Below, one piece after another: positions 7,065-14,119 of a stretch of 14,802 bases of DNA. Each line of letters starts with the position of its first letter. The stretch's first letter is position 1. The stretch spans positions 1 through 14,802 of the forward strand of contig MHHC01000058.1 in assembly GCA_001805885.1 (NCBI GenBank). The letters run 5' to 3'. This stretch comes from Omnitrophica WOR_2 bacterium RIFCSPLOWO2_12_FULL_51_24 (GTDB taxonomy: Bacteria; Omnitrophota; Gorgyraeia; Pluralincolimonadales; Pluralincolimonadaceae). The notes beneath the pieces were generated by a model that saw nothing but the letters and a program-made list of their open reading frames with translations, was not told the DNA's origin and made no database searches. Position numbers and translations under genes: made by a program.

Positions 7065-7736
7065 CTATTGCTTCTTTTTCTCCTCTATATGGTGCTTTAT
7101 CATCGTTCCCTGGACGTAATAAACCACGTCCTCGCTTATATTTGTGGCGTGGTCAGCTATCCTCTCGAGGTGTTTGGCCACAAGAATCAGGTCGACGGCC
7201 CTCGTTATATTTTTCGGGCCCTCCATCATGTATGTGAGAAGTTCACGAAAGACCTGCTCGTTGAGCTTATCCACCTCGTCATCCCTGCGACAGACCTGGC
7301 GCGCCAGCTCAGAGTCCTTGTTTATGAACGCTGTAAGGGAATCGTGCACCATTTGCTGGGTTATCTTCGCCATCTGCGGTATGTCTATCAGCGGCTTTAG
7401 CTGCGGTTGTTTTATAAGGTCTACCGACCGTTCAGCGATATTGACGGCAAGATCGCCCATCCTCTCGAGGTCGTTGTTTATCTTCATGGCGGAAGTGATA
7501 AACCTAAGGTCCGAAGCCGCCGGCTGATGGAGCGCGAGCAACTTAAGCGACTCCTCGTCTATCTCTATCTCGAGCATGTTCACTTTATCATCGGACTTAA
7601 TTACATCCTCGGCCATGCCGGTGTTCCTGTCTATAAGCGATCTTATGGAAGCGCTTATCATCTCCTCTACCAGCGACGCCATCTTGAGGAGCTTCTCGTT
7701 AAGCCCTTTCAATTCCTCGTCGAAATGCCTTTCCAT
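7065..7736 (-). CDS. phoU: Phosphate transport regulator PhoU
   Basis: PhoU is the cytosolic negative regulator that links the Pst transporter to phosphate signalling. The 223-residue protein is all-helical with two tandem three-helix PhoU repeats. Each repeat carries the metal-binding pattern: NNDLERMGDLAVNIAE (about 87-102) and AKHLERIADHATNISED (about 187-203). The N-terminus MERHFDEELKGLNEKLLKM is typical. The reading frame extends upstream into pstB2, but the family start and a GGGAGG ten nt upstream place the true ATG at 7736, one base after the pstB2 stop. It is the last gene of the pst block; the stop is TAG. No hairpin terminator follows before the next promoter. No phoR/phoB two-component pair is in the window, so the signalling partner is unknown. 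Length is close to that of E. coli PhoU. Confidence 0.96.
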   Translation of the reverse strand: MERHFDEELKGLNEKLLKMASLVEEMISASIRSLIDRNTGMAEDVIKSDDKVNMLEIEIDEESLKLLALHQPAASDLRFITSAMKINNDLERMGDLAVNIAERSVDLIKQPQLKPLIDIPQMAKITQQMVHDSLTAFINKDSELARQVCRRDDEVDKLNEQVFRELLTYMMEGPKNITRAVDLILVAKHLERIADHATNISEDVVYYVQGTMIKHHIEEKKKQ

Positions 7737-7737
7737 G

Positions 7738-8490
7738 TCAGCCGAACCTCCCTGTGATATAATCTTCCGTCCTCTTGTCCGCCGGGGCAGTGAATATCCT
7801 CCGGGTATCCCCGAACTCAACCAATTCACCCAGAAGCATGAAACCGGCCCTCTGGGATATCCTCGCGGCCTGCTGCATGTTATGCGTGACTATCACTATT
7901 GTGTATTCGTTCTTTAGTTTGTTGAAAAGCTCTTCTATATTCTGCGTTGCCACAGGGTCGAGCGCCGAGCATGGCTCGTCCATCAGCAGTATCTTCGGCT
8001 TGACTGCGGTCAGCCGTGCTATACAGAGGCGCTGTTGCTGCTCTAGTGAGAGCCTGAGCGCCGACCTATGCAGCTTATCTTTCAGCTCATCCCAGAGAAG
8101 GACATCCTCGAGGCTGGTTCGGACTATCTCATCCAGAATTTTTTTATTTTTTGTGCCATGCACTCTGGGACCGAATGTGATATTGTCGTATATCGAGAGT
8201 GGGAAGGGATTCGGACGCTGGAATACCATGCCTACTTCCTTGCGCAGAACAATGAGATCGGCCTTATGGTTCAGTATGTCGTTACCCTCTATGAGGACTT
8301 GGCCGGTTATATTTACGCCTTCAATGAGGTCATTCATCCTGTTGAAGACCCGAAGGAGCGTCGATTTACCGCAGCCCGACGGGCCTATCATGGCGGTTAT
8401 CATCCTTGTCTCGATAGAAAGGTCGATGTCTATCAGGGCGTGAAAATCGCCATAAGAGAGGTTCAGTTTCTTTACTTCTATCTGCGCCAT
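7738..8490 (-). CDS. pstB: Phosphate ABC transporter ATP-binding protein, second copy with LSLEQ signature
   Basis: This ATPase subunit powers phosphate import through PstC/PstA at the inner-membrane cytoplasmic face. Counting from ATG at 8490 (250 residues): A-loop Tyr13, Walker A GPSGCGKS (36-43), Q-loop Gln91 in GMVFQRPNPFP, Walker B ILLMDE (167-172), D-loop SALDP and H-loop His203 in VTHNMQQAAR are all intact. The ABC signature is LSLEQ (147-151) instead of LSGGQ, followed by the normal QQRLCIAR. The C-terminus IFTAPADKRTEDYITGRFG is PstB-typical. An upstream in-frame TTG at 8502, 5 nt after AAGG, is an alternative start adding MVDV and overlapping pstB1 by 8 nt. ATG is preferred because MAQIEVKKLN aligns with PstB N-termini. 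The gene is a diverged tandem copy of pstB1 and probably pairs with it. Confidence 0.93.
   Translation of the reverse strand: MAQIEVKKLNLSYGDFHALIDIDLSIETRMITAMIGPSGCGKSTLLRVFNRMNDLIEGVNITGQVLIEGNDILNHKADLIVLRKEVGMVFQRPNPFPLSIYDNITFGPRVHGTKNKKILDEIVRTSLEDVLLWDELKDKLHRSALRLSLEQQQRLCIARLTAVKPKILLMDEPCSALDPVATQNIEELFNKLKNEYTIVIVTHNMQQAARISQRAGFMLLGELVEFGDTRRIFTAPADKRTEDYITGRFG
7747..7752 (-). promoter_or_regulatory. Shine-Dalgarno of phoU inside pstB2
   Basis: GGGAGG on the minus strand lies 10 nt before ATG at 7736, within the last codons of pstB2. It supports the short, family-consistent PhoU start over the longer upstream open frame. Confidence 0.65.
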
Positions 8491-8494
8491 TACA

Positions 8495-9250
8495 TCAACC
8501 AAACCTTCCTTCTATATAGTCTGACGTCCTGGTGTCTGCGGGGGCTGTAAATATCTTGTCCGTTTTGTCTATCTCGACGAGCTCTCCCATAAGAAAGAAT
8601 GCCGTCCTGTCGCTTACCCTCGCCGCCTGCTTGGTATTGTTGGTAACAAGGACGATAGTGTACCTGCTCTTTAACTGAAGCATCGCTTCCTCCACCTTCG
8701 CTGTGGAGATAGGGTCGAGGCCGGAACACGGCTCATCGAATAGTATGACCTCGGGCTCGACAGCCAGCGTCCTGGCGATACAAAGGCGCTGCTGCTGGCC
8801 TCCCGAAAGGTTATGGGCAGGCTTTTTTAGTCTGTCCTTGACCTCGTCCCATAGAAAGGCAGCCTTTAACGCCTTCTCGACTATCTCGCAGAGCTTCTTT
8901 CTGCTGCTGATGCCGTGGAGCTGCGGGCCGTAGGCTATATTATCGAATATGGAAAGCGGAAGCGGGACGGGAAGCGCGAATACCATCCCCACCTTCCTTC
9001 TCAACCCGTTCCTGTCAACTTGTCCGTATATGTCAAGACCGTCTATGGTTATCCTGCCGCTCATCTGGTAGTTAGGGACCAGATCGTTGAAACGGTTTAC
9101 AGCCCTCAGAAATGAGGTCTTGCCGCTGTTCGCCGGCCCAATGACTCCCAGTATCTCGTTATTCATGATATCGAGAGACACCTCTTTTAGGGCGTGTATC
9201 CCGCCGAAACGTATATCGAGATCCTTTACGGATATCTTTGGGCTTACCAT
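8495..9250 (-). CDS. pstB: Phosphate ABC transporter ATP-binding protein, first copy lacking Q- and H-loop residues
   Basis: This is the other PstB-family ATPase, 251 residues. It has Walker A GPANSGKT (38-45), a canonical signature LSGGQ (148-152) with QQRLCIAR, Walker B VILFDE (168-173) including the catalytic-position Glu173, and D-loop SGLDP. Two switch residues are changed. The Q-loop reads GMVFALPVPLP, so Gln is Ala92. The H-loop reads LVTNNTKQAAR, so His is Asn204. The nucleotide sequence shows GCG and AAC codons, so neither is a one-base frameshift artefact. The C-terminus IFTAPADTRTSDYIEGRFG is PstB-like. ATG at 9250 overlaps the pstA stop by 7 nt, with GGAGAAGG just upstream. Taken alone, this protein would be expected to hydrolyse ATP poorly; pairing with the next gene's product supplies what it lacks. 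Confidence 0.92.
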   Translation of the reverse strand: MVSPKISVKDLDIRFGGIHALKEVSLDIMNNEILGVIGPANSGKTSFLRAVNRFNDLVPNYQMSGRITIDGLDIYGQVDRNGLRRKVGMVFALPVPLPLSIFDNIAYGPQLHGISSRKKLCEIVEKALKAAFLWDEVKDRLKKPAHNLSGGQQQRLCIARTLAVEPEVILFDEPCSGLDPISTAKVEEAMLQLKSRYTIVLVTNNTKQAARVSDRTAFFLMGELVEIDKTDKIFTAPADTRTSDYIEGRFG

Positions 9251-10089
9251 CTTTTCCTTCTCCTGAACCTGCTTCTTATTATAATGGCAAACAGGTTCAT
9301 GAGTAATACTATCGTTATAAGGACCAGGGCCGTACCGTATGTTATTGAACTCTTAACATTGGGCACTTGGGTCGAAAGAACATAAAGATGATAAGGCAAA
9401 GCCATAACCTGATCGAATGGGCTGTTAGGAAGCCGCGGCAGATAAAAGGCCGCAACGGTAAAAAGTATCGGGGCGGTCTCCCCCGCTGCTCTGCTTACGC
9501 CCAAAACCGTGCCGGTCAGGATCCCCGGAAGCGCGTTGGGTATGACTACCCTTTTTATCGTCTGCCATTTGCTTCCGCCCAGAGAAAGGCTCACCTCGCG
9601 GAACGATCGTGGGACGCTGTCTAAGGCTTCCCTGGATGCGGTTATTATTACCGGCAGTATCATTATCCCGAGGGTCAGCGAACCGGAAATTATCGACGTG
9701 CCGAAATGCAGAAATGTCACAAAAAGACCGAGGCCGAAAAGGCCATAGATTACGGACGGTACCCCGGCAAGATTTACGATAGCAAGTTTTACCAGGCGAG
9801 TAAAGTAGTTATCCCTCGCGTATTCGGTAAGGTATACAGAGGCGAAGACGCCGAGCGGCAGAGCGAATAAGACCGCTCCGAATACGAGGTATAACGTGCC
9901 AACGATGGCCGGGAATATGCCGCCTTCCTTCATGCCAGCCCTCGGCATCGTCGTAAGGAATTCCCAGCTGATAGCTCCCGCCCCGTTCTTTATTATCATC
10001 GCGACTATCAGAAGGACCGGGACGATAACAATAAGAGTGCAGATAAGCAATATCGCGAAAGCGATGCGCTGAGTGAGACGGGGATTCAT
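9244..10089 (-). CDS. pstA: Phosphate ABC transporter permease PstA
   Basis: PstA is one of the two inner-membrane permease subunits of the Pst importer. The 281-residue protein has about six hydrophobic segments. The cytoplasmic EAA loop that docks on PstB is at about 152-176, REALDSVPRSFREVSLSLGG followed by KWQTI. The conserved LGVSRAAGETAP (about 196-207) contains the Arg/Glu pair (R200, E204) matching residues needed for transport in E. coli PstA. The C-terminus ends in a basic cytoplasmic tail (RSRFRRRKRW). ATG at 10089 overlaps the pstC stop as ATGA, and the TAA overlaps the start of pstB1. It follows pstC, which is the normal Pst order, and forms a heterodimeric pore with it. Confidence 0.96.
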   Translation of the reverse strand: MNPRLTQRIAFAILLICTLIVIVPVLLIVAMIIKNGAGAISWEFLTTMPRAGMKEGGIFPAIVGTLYLVFGAVLFALPLGVFASVYLTEYARDNYFTRLVKLAIVNLAGVPSVIYGLFGLGLFVTFLHFGTSIISGSLTLGIMILPVIITASREALDSVPRSFREVSLSLGGSKWQTIKRVVIPNALPGILTGTVLGVSRAAGETAPILFTVAAFYLPRLPNSPFDQVMALPYHLYVLSTQVPNVKSSITYGTALVLITIVLLMNLFAIIIRSRFRRRKRW

Positions 10090-10970
10090 CTCTTCTCCCT
10101 ATGGAGATACAGGTCTGCTATCATATTGATGAAAAAAGTTATCAAAAAAAGCACGATGCCTATGGCGAAAAGCGCATAAAAGTGGTCGCTTCCCCTTACG
10201 GTCTCGCCCATCTCGGCGGCGATGGTCGCGGTAAGTGTCCTTACGGGCTGGAATATGCTTTTCGGGATGACAGCGGCGTTTCCTGTTATCATCATAACCG
10301 CCATCGTCTCCCCTATAACGCGGCCTACACCCAGCATAACGGCCGCCACAATGCCCGATGCCGCGGAGGGGACGGTAACCTTATAAATGGTCTGCCATTT
10401 AGTGGCGCCCAAAGCCAAAGCACCTTCCCGGTATGATCTCGGGACCGCGGTAAGCGCATCCTCCGCGATGCTCACTATAGTGGGCATCGCCATGAACGCA
10501 AGCATTATTGAGCCGGAAAAAGCCGTCAGGCCCGTAGGAAGATTGAAAAACTGTTTCACGAAAGGAACGAGCGTGACGACACCGATAAAACCGAGGACGA
10601 CACTGGGGATAGCCGCCAGAAGCTCCACTCCCGCCTTGAGGTATTCCTTTATCCTGGGAGACGACACTTCAGCGATATAAATAGCCGAGGCCACGCCTAT
10701 AGGAACCGATATCGCCGTCGCACCCGCAGTTACCACTATAGAACCCAGGATCAAGGGCAATATGCCGAATTTCGGAGGGTCTGATATGGGATACCACAAT
10801 TTACCGGAAAGGAAATCCTGAATGCTTTCGATCTTGAATAACGAAAGGCCGTCTTTTAGAAGGAATACAAAAATCAAGACTACTATGACGACCGAGGCTA
10901 TCCCGCTTGCAGATATAGTCTTCTCGATGAAAAACTCGCGTATCCTCTGGTTCCTTTTATCCCGCGTCAT
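10086..10970 (-). CDS. pstC: Phosphate ABC transporter permease PstC
   Basis: PstC is the partner permease of PstA. The 294-residue protein has an N-terminal basic cytoplasmic stretch, a first membrane segment at about 20-38, a periplasmic region (about 40-68, with LSGKLWYPISDPPKFG typical of PstC), and five further membrane segments. The EAA loop is AEDALTAVPRSYREGALALG (about 169-188) then ATKWQTIYKVTVP. The motif LGVGRVIGETMAVMM (about 213-227) carries R217 and E221, the conserved charged pair. Length is slightly shorter than E. coli PstC (319). ATG at 10970 lies 3 nt after the pstS TAG, and the TGA overlaps the pstA start. Neighbours and motifs make the call secure. Confidence 0.96.
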   Translation of the reverse strand: MTRDKRNQRIREFFIEKTISASGIASVVIVVLIFVFLLKDGLSLFKIESIQDFLSGKLWYPISDPPKFGILPLILGSIVVTAGATAISVPIGVASAIYIAEVSSPRIKEYLKAGVELLAAIPSVVLGFIGVVTLVPFVKQFFNLPTGLTAFSGSIMLAFMAMPTIVSIAEDALTAVPRSYREGALALGATKWQTIYKVTVPSAASGIVAAVMLGVGRVIGETMAVMMITGNAAVIPKSIFQPVRTLTATIAAEMGETVRGSDHFYALFAIGIVLFLITFFINMIADLYLHREKR

Positions 10971-10973
10971 GAC

Positions 10974-11840
10974 CTATTTTAATTTCTTTAAGGGGACAAA
11001 ATCAGTATCCATGACTATCTTCTGGCCTTCATCGCTTAAGACGAAGCTTATGAAGCTCTTTGCCGATTCCTTCGGCTTAGAAGATGTATAGAAGAAAAGC
11101 GGCCTGGTTATCGGATATGTGCCGTTAAGGACGTTGTCAATGGTCGGCAGCACGTATGGAGAGTTTTTGTCCTTAGCGACCGCGATGCTCTTCTGCTTTT
11201 TACTGACATAGCCTATACCGTAATATCCCACGGCGTTAGCGTTACCGGATACTTCGTCGGCTATCGCCTGGGATGACGACATGAGAAGGGCCCCGGGTGA
11301 GAACTCTTCAGGCCCTTTCTCGTTGCCTTTCCTCAGAACATGCTCCTTGAAATAGACGTGGGTGCCGGAATTGACTTCGCGCGAAAGAATGACTATCTCG
11401 GAGTTAACTCCTCCGACGTCTTTCCAGTTGGTTATCTTTCCCGTAAATATATCCGCCAACTGGTCGATAGTAAGGTTAGAGACCGGGTTAGCGGGATTGA
11501 CGACTACGGCTAATCCGTCGAGCGCGATGGTACATTCCTTGGGCTCGATACCCGCAGCTTCGGCCTGTTTGATCTCTTTATCTTTCATCTTCCTTGAGGA
11601 CGCGGCGATATCGCAGGTACCGCCCAATAGAGAGGCGATCCCCGTTCCGGAACCGCCTCCCGTGACAGCTATAAACGCTTTGGGGTTCTTGGACATATAA
11701 ACCTCCGCAAGCCCCTGGTTGAGATTGACCATGGTATCGGAACCTTTTATCTGGATAGATCCTGCCGATTCGGCAAATAAGGCGCCGGCAACGGTAATCA
11801 AAAACAAAAAGCCAACCATTAACGCGTTTATTTTTTTCAT
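10974..11840 (-). CDS. pstS: Periplasmic phosphate-binding protein PstS
   Basis: PstS captures inorganic phosphate in the periplasm and delivers it to PstCA. The 288-residue protein has a Sec signal peptide (KK then a hydrophobic core at about 6-22) with likely cleavage after LFA (residue 23); there is no lipobox. Phosphate-ligand regions are visible: KGSDTMVNL (32-40), GGGSGTGIASL (61-71), DIAASSRKM (77-85) and LSREVNSGTHVYF (152-164). It is of the short PstS class rather than the longer E. coli type. ATG at 11840 lies 2 nt after the hppA stop, with GAGGT about 9 nt upstream inside hppA. No Pho box or promoter can fit in that spacer, so expression probably comes from upstream or from a site within hppA. 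The stop is TAG. Confidence 0.95.
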   Translation of the reverse strand: MKKINALMVGFLFLITVAGALFAESAGSIQIKGSDTMVNLNQGLAEVYMSKNPKAFIAVTGGGSGTGIASLLGGTCDIAASSRKMKDKEIKQAEAAGIEPKECTIALDGLAVVVNPANPVSNLTIDQLADIFTGKITNWKDVGGVNSEIVILSREVNSGTHVYFKEHVLRKGNEKGPEEFSPGALLMSSSQAIADEVSGNANAVGYYGIGYVSKKQKSIAVAKDKNSPYVLPTIDNVLNGTYPITRPLFFYTSSKPKESAKSFISFVLSDEGQKIVMDTDFVPLKKLK

Positions 11841-11842
11841 TC

Positions 11843-14113
11843 TTATTTTACCTCATCGGCTATTGACATCTCTTTCGATTCCCTTCTCGACCTCAATACG
11901 ACCCAAAGTATCACCGCTATTCCGATGATGCCTATTATGATAACGGGCGCGCTGAGAGTCTCGTTCTTTATCATGATGCCTACCGTAAGGAGCGCGACCA
12001 TGTTCATGACTTTGATAAGCGGGTTCAAGGCCGGGCCCGCGGTGTCCTTTAAGGGATCGCCGACCGTGTCGCCGGTTACCGAGGCCTTATGGGCTTCGGA
12101 ACCTTTACCGCCGTAAAGCCCGTCCTCGATCGTTTTTTTAGCATTATCCCAAGCGCCGCCGGCATTCGACATAAAAACCGCCAACAATTGGCCGGATAAA
12201 ATCATTCCGGCCAAGAATCCGCCGAGGGCTTCTTTGTGCAGCAATAGGCCGACGAGTATGGGAGCAAGTATAGCCAGAAGTCCCGGGCCGATAAGCTCTC
12301 TCTGCGCCGCGGCCGTGCATATCGATACGACACGTCCGTAATCCGGAGTCTTCGTGCCTTCCCATATCTCTTTATCCTTGAACTGATTCCTTACTTCATG
12401 GACGATAAGGAATGCCGCCCTTCCGACGGCCCTTATCGTCATCGAGCTGAACAAGAACGGGACAGCGCCGCCTATCAGCAGGCCTATGAAGACGTTCGGA
12501 TCTGATATCGAAAGTGAAGCCGCTATCTGTTCGTATGTAGAATGCGTGGCTTTCGCGATGTCAGTGATATAAGCGTTAAAGAGCGATACCGCCGCGACTA
12601 CGGCCGAACCGATCGCGATGCCTTTTGTGATCGCTTTCGTCGTGTTGCCGACGGCGTCGAGGTCTGCCAATGTCTGGCGCGCGCCCTTATCGAGGTGCGC
12701 CATCTCGCCGATACCGTTAGCGTTATCCGCGACCGGGCCGAAGACGTCCATCGAGATGTTGTTGCCGGTCAGCGTCAGCATGCCGATACCGCACATCGCC
12801 ACACCGTATGCGATGAATGTCGGGTTTGTGCCGGCATAAATGAATACCGAAGCGCCGATGGCGGCCGCGATTATTAAGATGGCCCACACAGTCGACTCGT
12901 AACCGACGGCGAGACCGGTAATGATCGTGGTCGCGTGGCCGGTCTGTGTCGCTCTCGCGATCGATTTTACAGGCGCGGCTTCGGGTTTTGTGAAATATTC
13001 TGTCACGCGGTTTATGGTGATAGCCAGGACGATACCGACCATTGTCGTGTATACAGGCCTCATATCAAGTCCCGCCACGCCGAGGCTTGCCCAATTCGGA
13101 AGCTGCGCATTCTCTGGGAACCTCAGGTAATAGAACCCTATGGCTACAAAACCGATTATCGAGACCGCGGCCGATGACCAAAAACCTACATTGATAGCAT
13201 GCATGGCATTTCTTACCTTGTCGCTCGTGCGGACAAGATATGTACCGAAGATGGAACTCAAAACACCGATCGCGCGGACCAGCAGCGGGAATATGACGCC
13301 CTTATGCCCGAACGACGCCCAACCGAGGATCATAGCCGAGACGATCGTGACCTCATACGATTCGAAGATGTCGGCTGCCATACCCGCGCAGTCGCCTACG
13401 TTATCGCCGACGTTATCCGCGATCGTCGCCGCGTTCCTCGGGTCATCCTCGGGAATATTCTTCTCTATCTTTCCGACGAGGTCTGCTCCCACGTCAGCGG
13501 CTTTGGTGAAGATACCTCCGCCGACCCTCATGAATAAAGCGATGAGCGTCCCTCCGAAACCGAAACCGAGCAATACCTCGTACGCCTGTTCTCCGTATAT
13601 CATGAATATGACCGTGCCGCCCAACAGCCCGAGGCCGTCGGTGAGCATTCCCGTGACCGTGCCGGTGCGGTACGCGATCTTTAGCGCCTGGCCGAAGCTC
13701 GTCCTCGAGGCCGCGGCTACACGGACATTGCCCTGGACAGCCAGGTTCATCCCGACGAAACCGACCATCGCCGAGAAGAATGCGCCCATCAGGAACGCGC
13801 AGGACCTACCTATCTGTATGTGTGTCGAGCCCGCGGTAAAATACAACGCGGCCGTAAGGATGAACACCAAAAATATTATCGCCTTGAACTGGCGGTTGAG
13901 ATACGCGTTCGCGCCGACACGAATAGCGGTCGATATCTCCTGCATCTTAGGAGTGCCTTTATCATAACGAAGCACCTGCGCCATCAAAAATGCCGCATAT
14001 AGAAGGCCCAGTATAGCAACGCCCAAAACCGACCAGAGCGCGACCCTTTCCATCTTAGTAAATAATAACGGGTCGTTCATGAATGCAAAAGGTGTAAATT
14101 CTACGTTAGTCAT
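11843..14113 (-). CDS. hppA: Membrane-bound proton-translocating pyrophosphatase, K+-independent type
   Basis: HppA couples hydrolysis of pyrophosphate to phosphate with cation pumping across the inner membrane. The 756-residue protein has about 16 hydrophobic segments, the normal architecture. Substrate-site motifs are present: DVGADLVGKIE (about 207-217), DNVGDNVGDCAGMAADIF (about 233-250), VFGPVADNANGIGEM (about 457-471) and, near the C-terminus, GGAWDNAKK plus TGDTVGDPLKDTAGP. The stretch GNTTKAITKG (about 489-498) has Lys and Thr at the positions that in K+-dependent enzymes are Ala and Gly/Ala, so it should be a K+-independent, H+-pumping enzyme. ATG at 14113 is 6 nt after the purA stop; a Shine-Dalgarno is weak (GGGAGG is 16 nt away), and Met12 or Met21 are alternatives. 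The stop is 2 nt from pstS. Its product, Pi, ties in with the downstream phosphate genes. Confidence 0.96.
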   Translation of the reverse strand: MTNVEFTPFAFMNDPLLFTKMERVALWSVLGVAILGLLYAAFLMAQVLRYDKGTPKMQEISTAIRVGANAYLNRQFKAIIFLVFILTAALYFTAGSTHIQIGRSCAFLMGAFFSAMVGFVGMNLAVQGNVRVAAASRTSFGQALKIAYRTGTVTGMLTDGLGLLGGTVIFMIYGEQAYEVLLGFGFGGTLIALFMRVGGGIFTKAADVGADLVGKIEKNIPEDDPRNAATIADNVGDNVGDCAGMAADIFESYEVTIVSAMILGWASFGHKGVIFPLLVRAIGVLSSIFGTYLVRTSDKVRNAMHAINVGFWSSAAVSIIGFVAIGFYYLRFPENAQLPNWASLGVAGLDMRPVYTTMVGIVLAITINRVTEYFTKPEAAPVKSIARATQTGHATTIITGLAVGYESTVWAILIIAAAIGASVFIYAGTNPTFIAYGVAMCGIGMLTLTGNNISMDVFGPVADNANGIGEMAHLDKGARQTLADLDAVGNTTKAITKGIAIGSAVVAAVSLFNAYITDIAKATHSTYEQIAASLSISDPNVFIGLLIGGAVPFLFSSMTIRAVGRAAFLIVHEVRNQFKDKEIWEGTKTPDYGRVVSICTAAAQRELIGPGLLAILAPILVGLLLHKEALGGFLAGMILSGQLLAVFMSNAGGAWDNAKKTIEDGLYGGKGSEAHKASVTGDTVGDPLKDTAGPALNPLIKVMNMVALLTVGIMIKNETLSAPVIIIGIIGIAVILWVVLRSRRESKEMSIADEVK

Positions 14114-14119
14114 CTTCTT

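Noticed and set aside
7737..7829. Extended N-terminus for PhoU
   Set aside because: The extra 31 residues lie inside pstB2 and do not look like PhoU. A Shine-Dalgarno and the family start support 7736.
8040..8060. LSLEQ in PstB2 as a sequencing error
   Set aside because: The frame is intact on both sides, and converting the codons to Gly-Gly needs several base changes, so a single error cannot explain it.
7775..8443. Plus-strand open frame (222 codons) opposite pstB2
   Set aside because: It is a Ser/Arg-rich shadow of the PstB2 reading frame; the minus-strand gene has clear ABC motifs.
11843..11880. TAAAAT near the hppA stop as a -10 box for pstS
   Set aside because: It lies too close to the pstS ATG to leave room for a transcript start and the ribosome site, and no good -35 is in register.
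13140..13967. Long plus-strand open frame (275 codons) opposite hppA
   Set aside because: It is an antisense shadow of a well-conserved pyrophosphatase gene. Its protein is low in recognisable motifs, and no ribosome site supports it.
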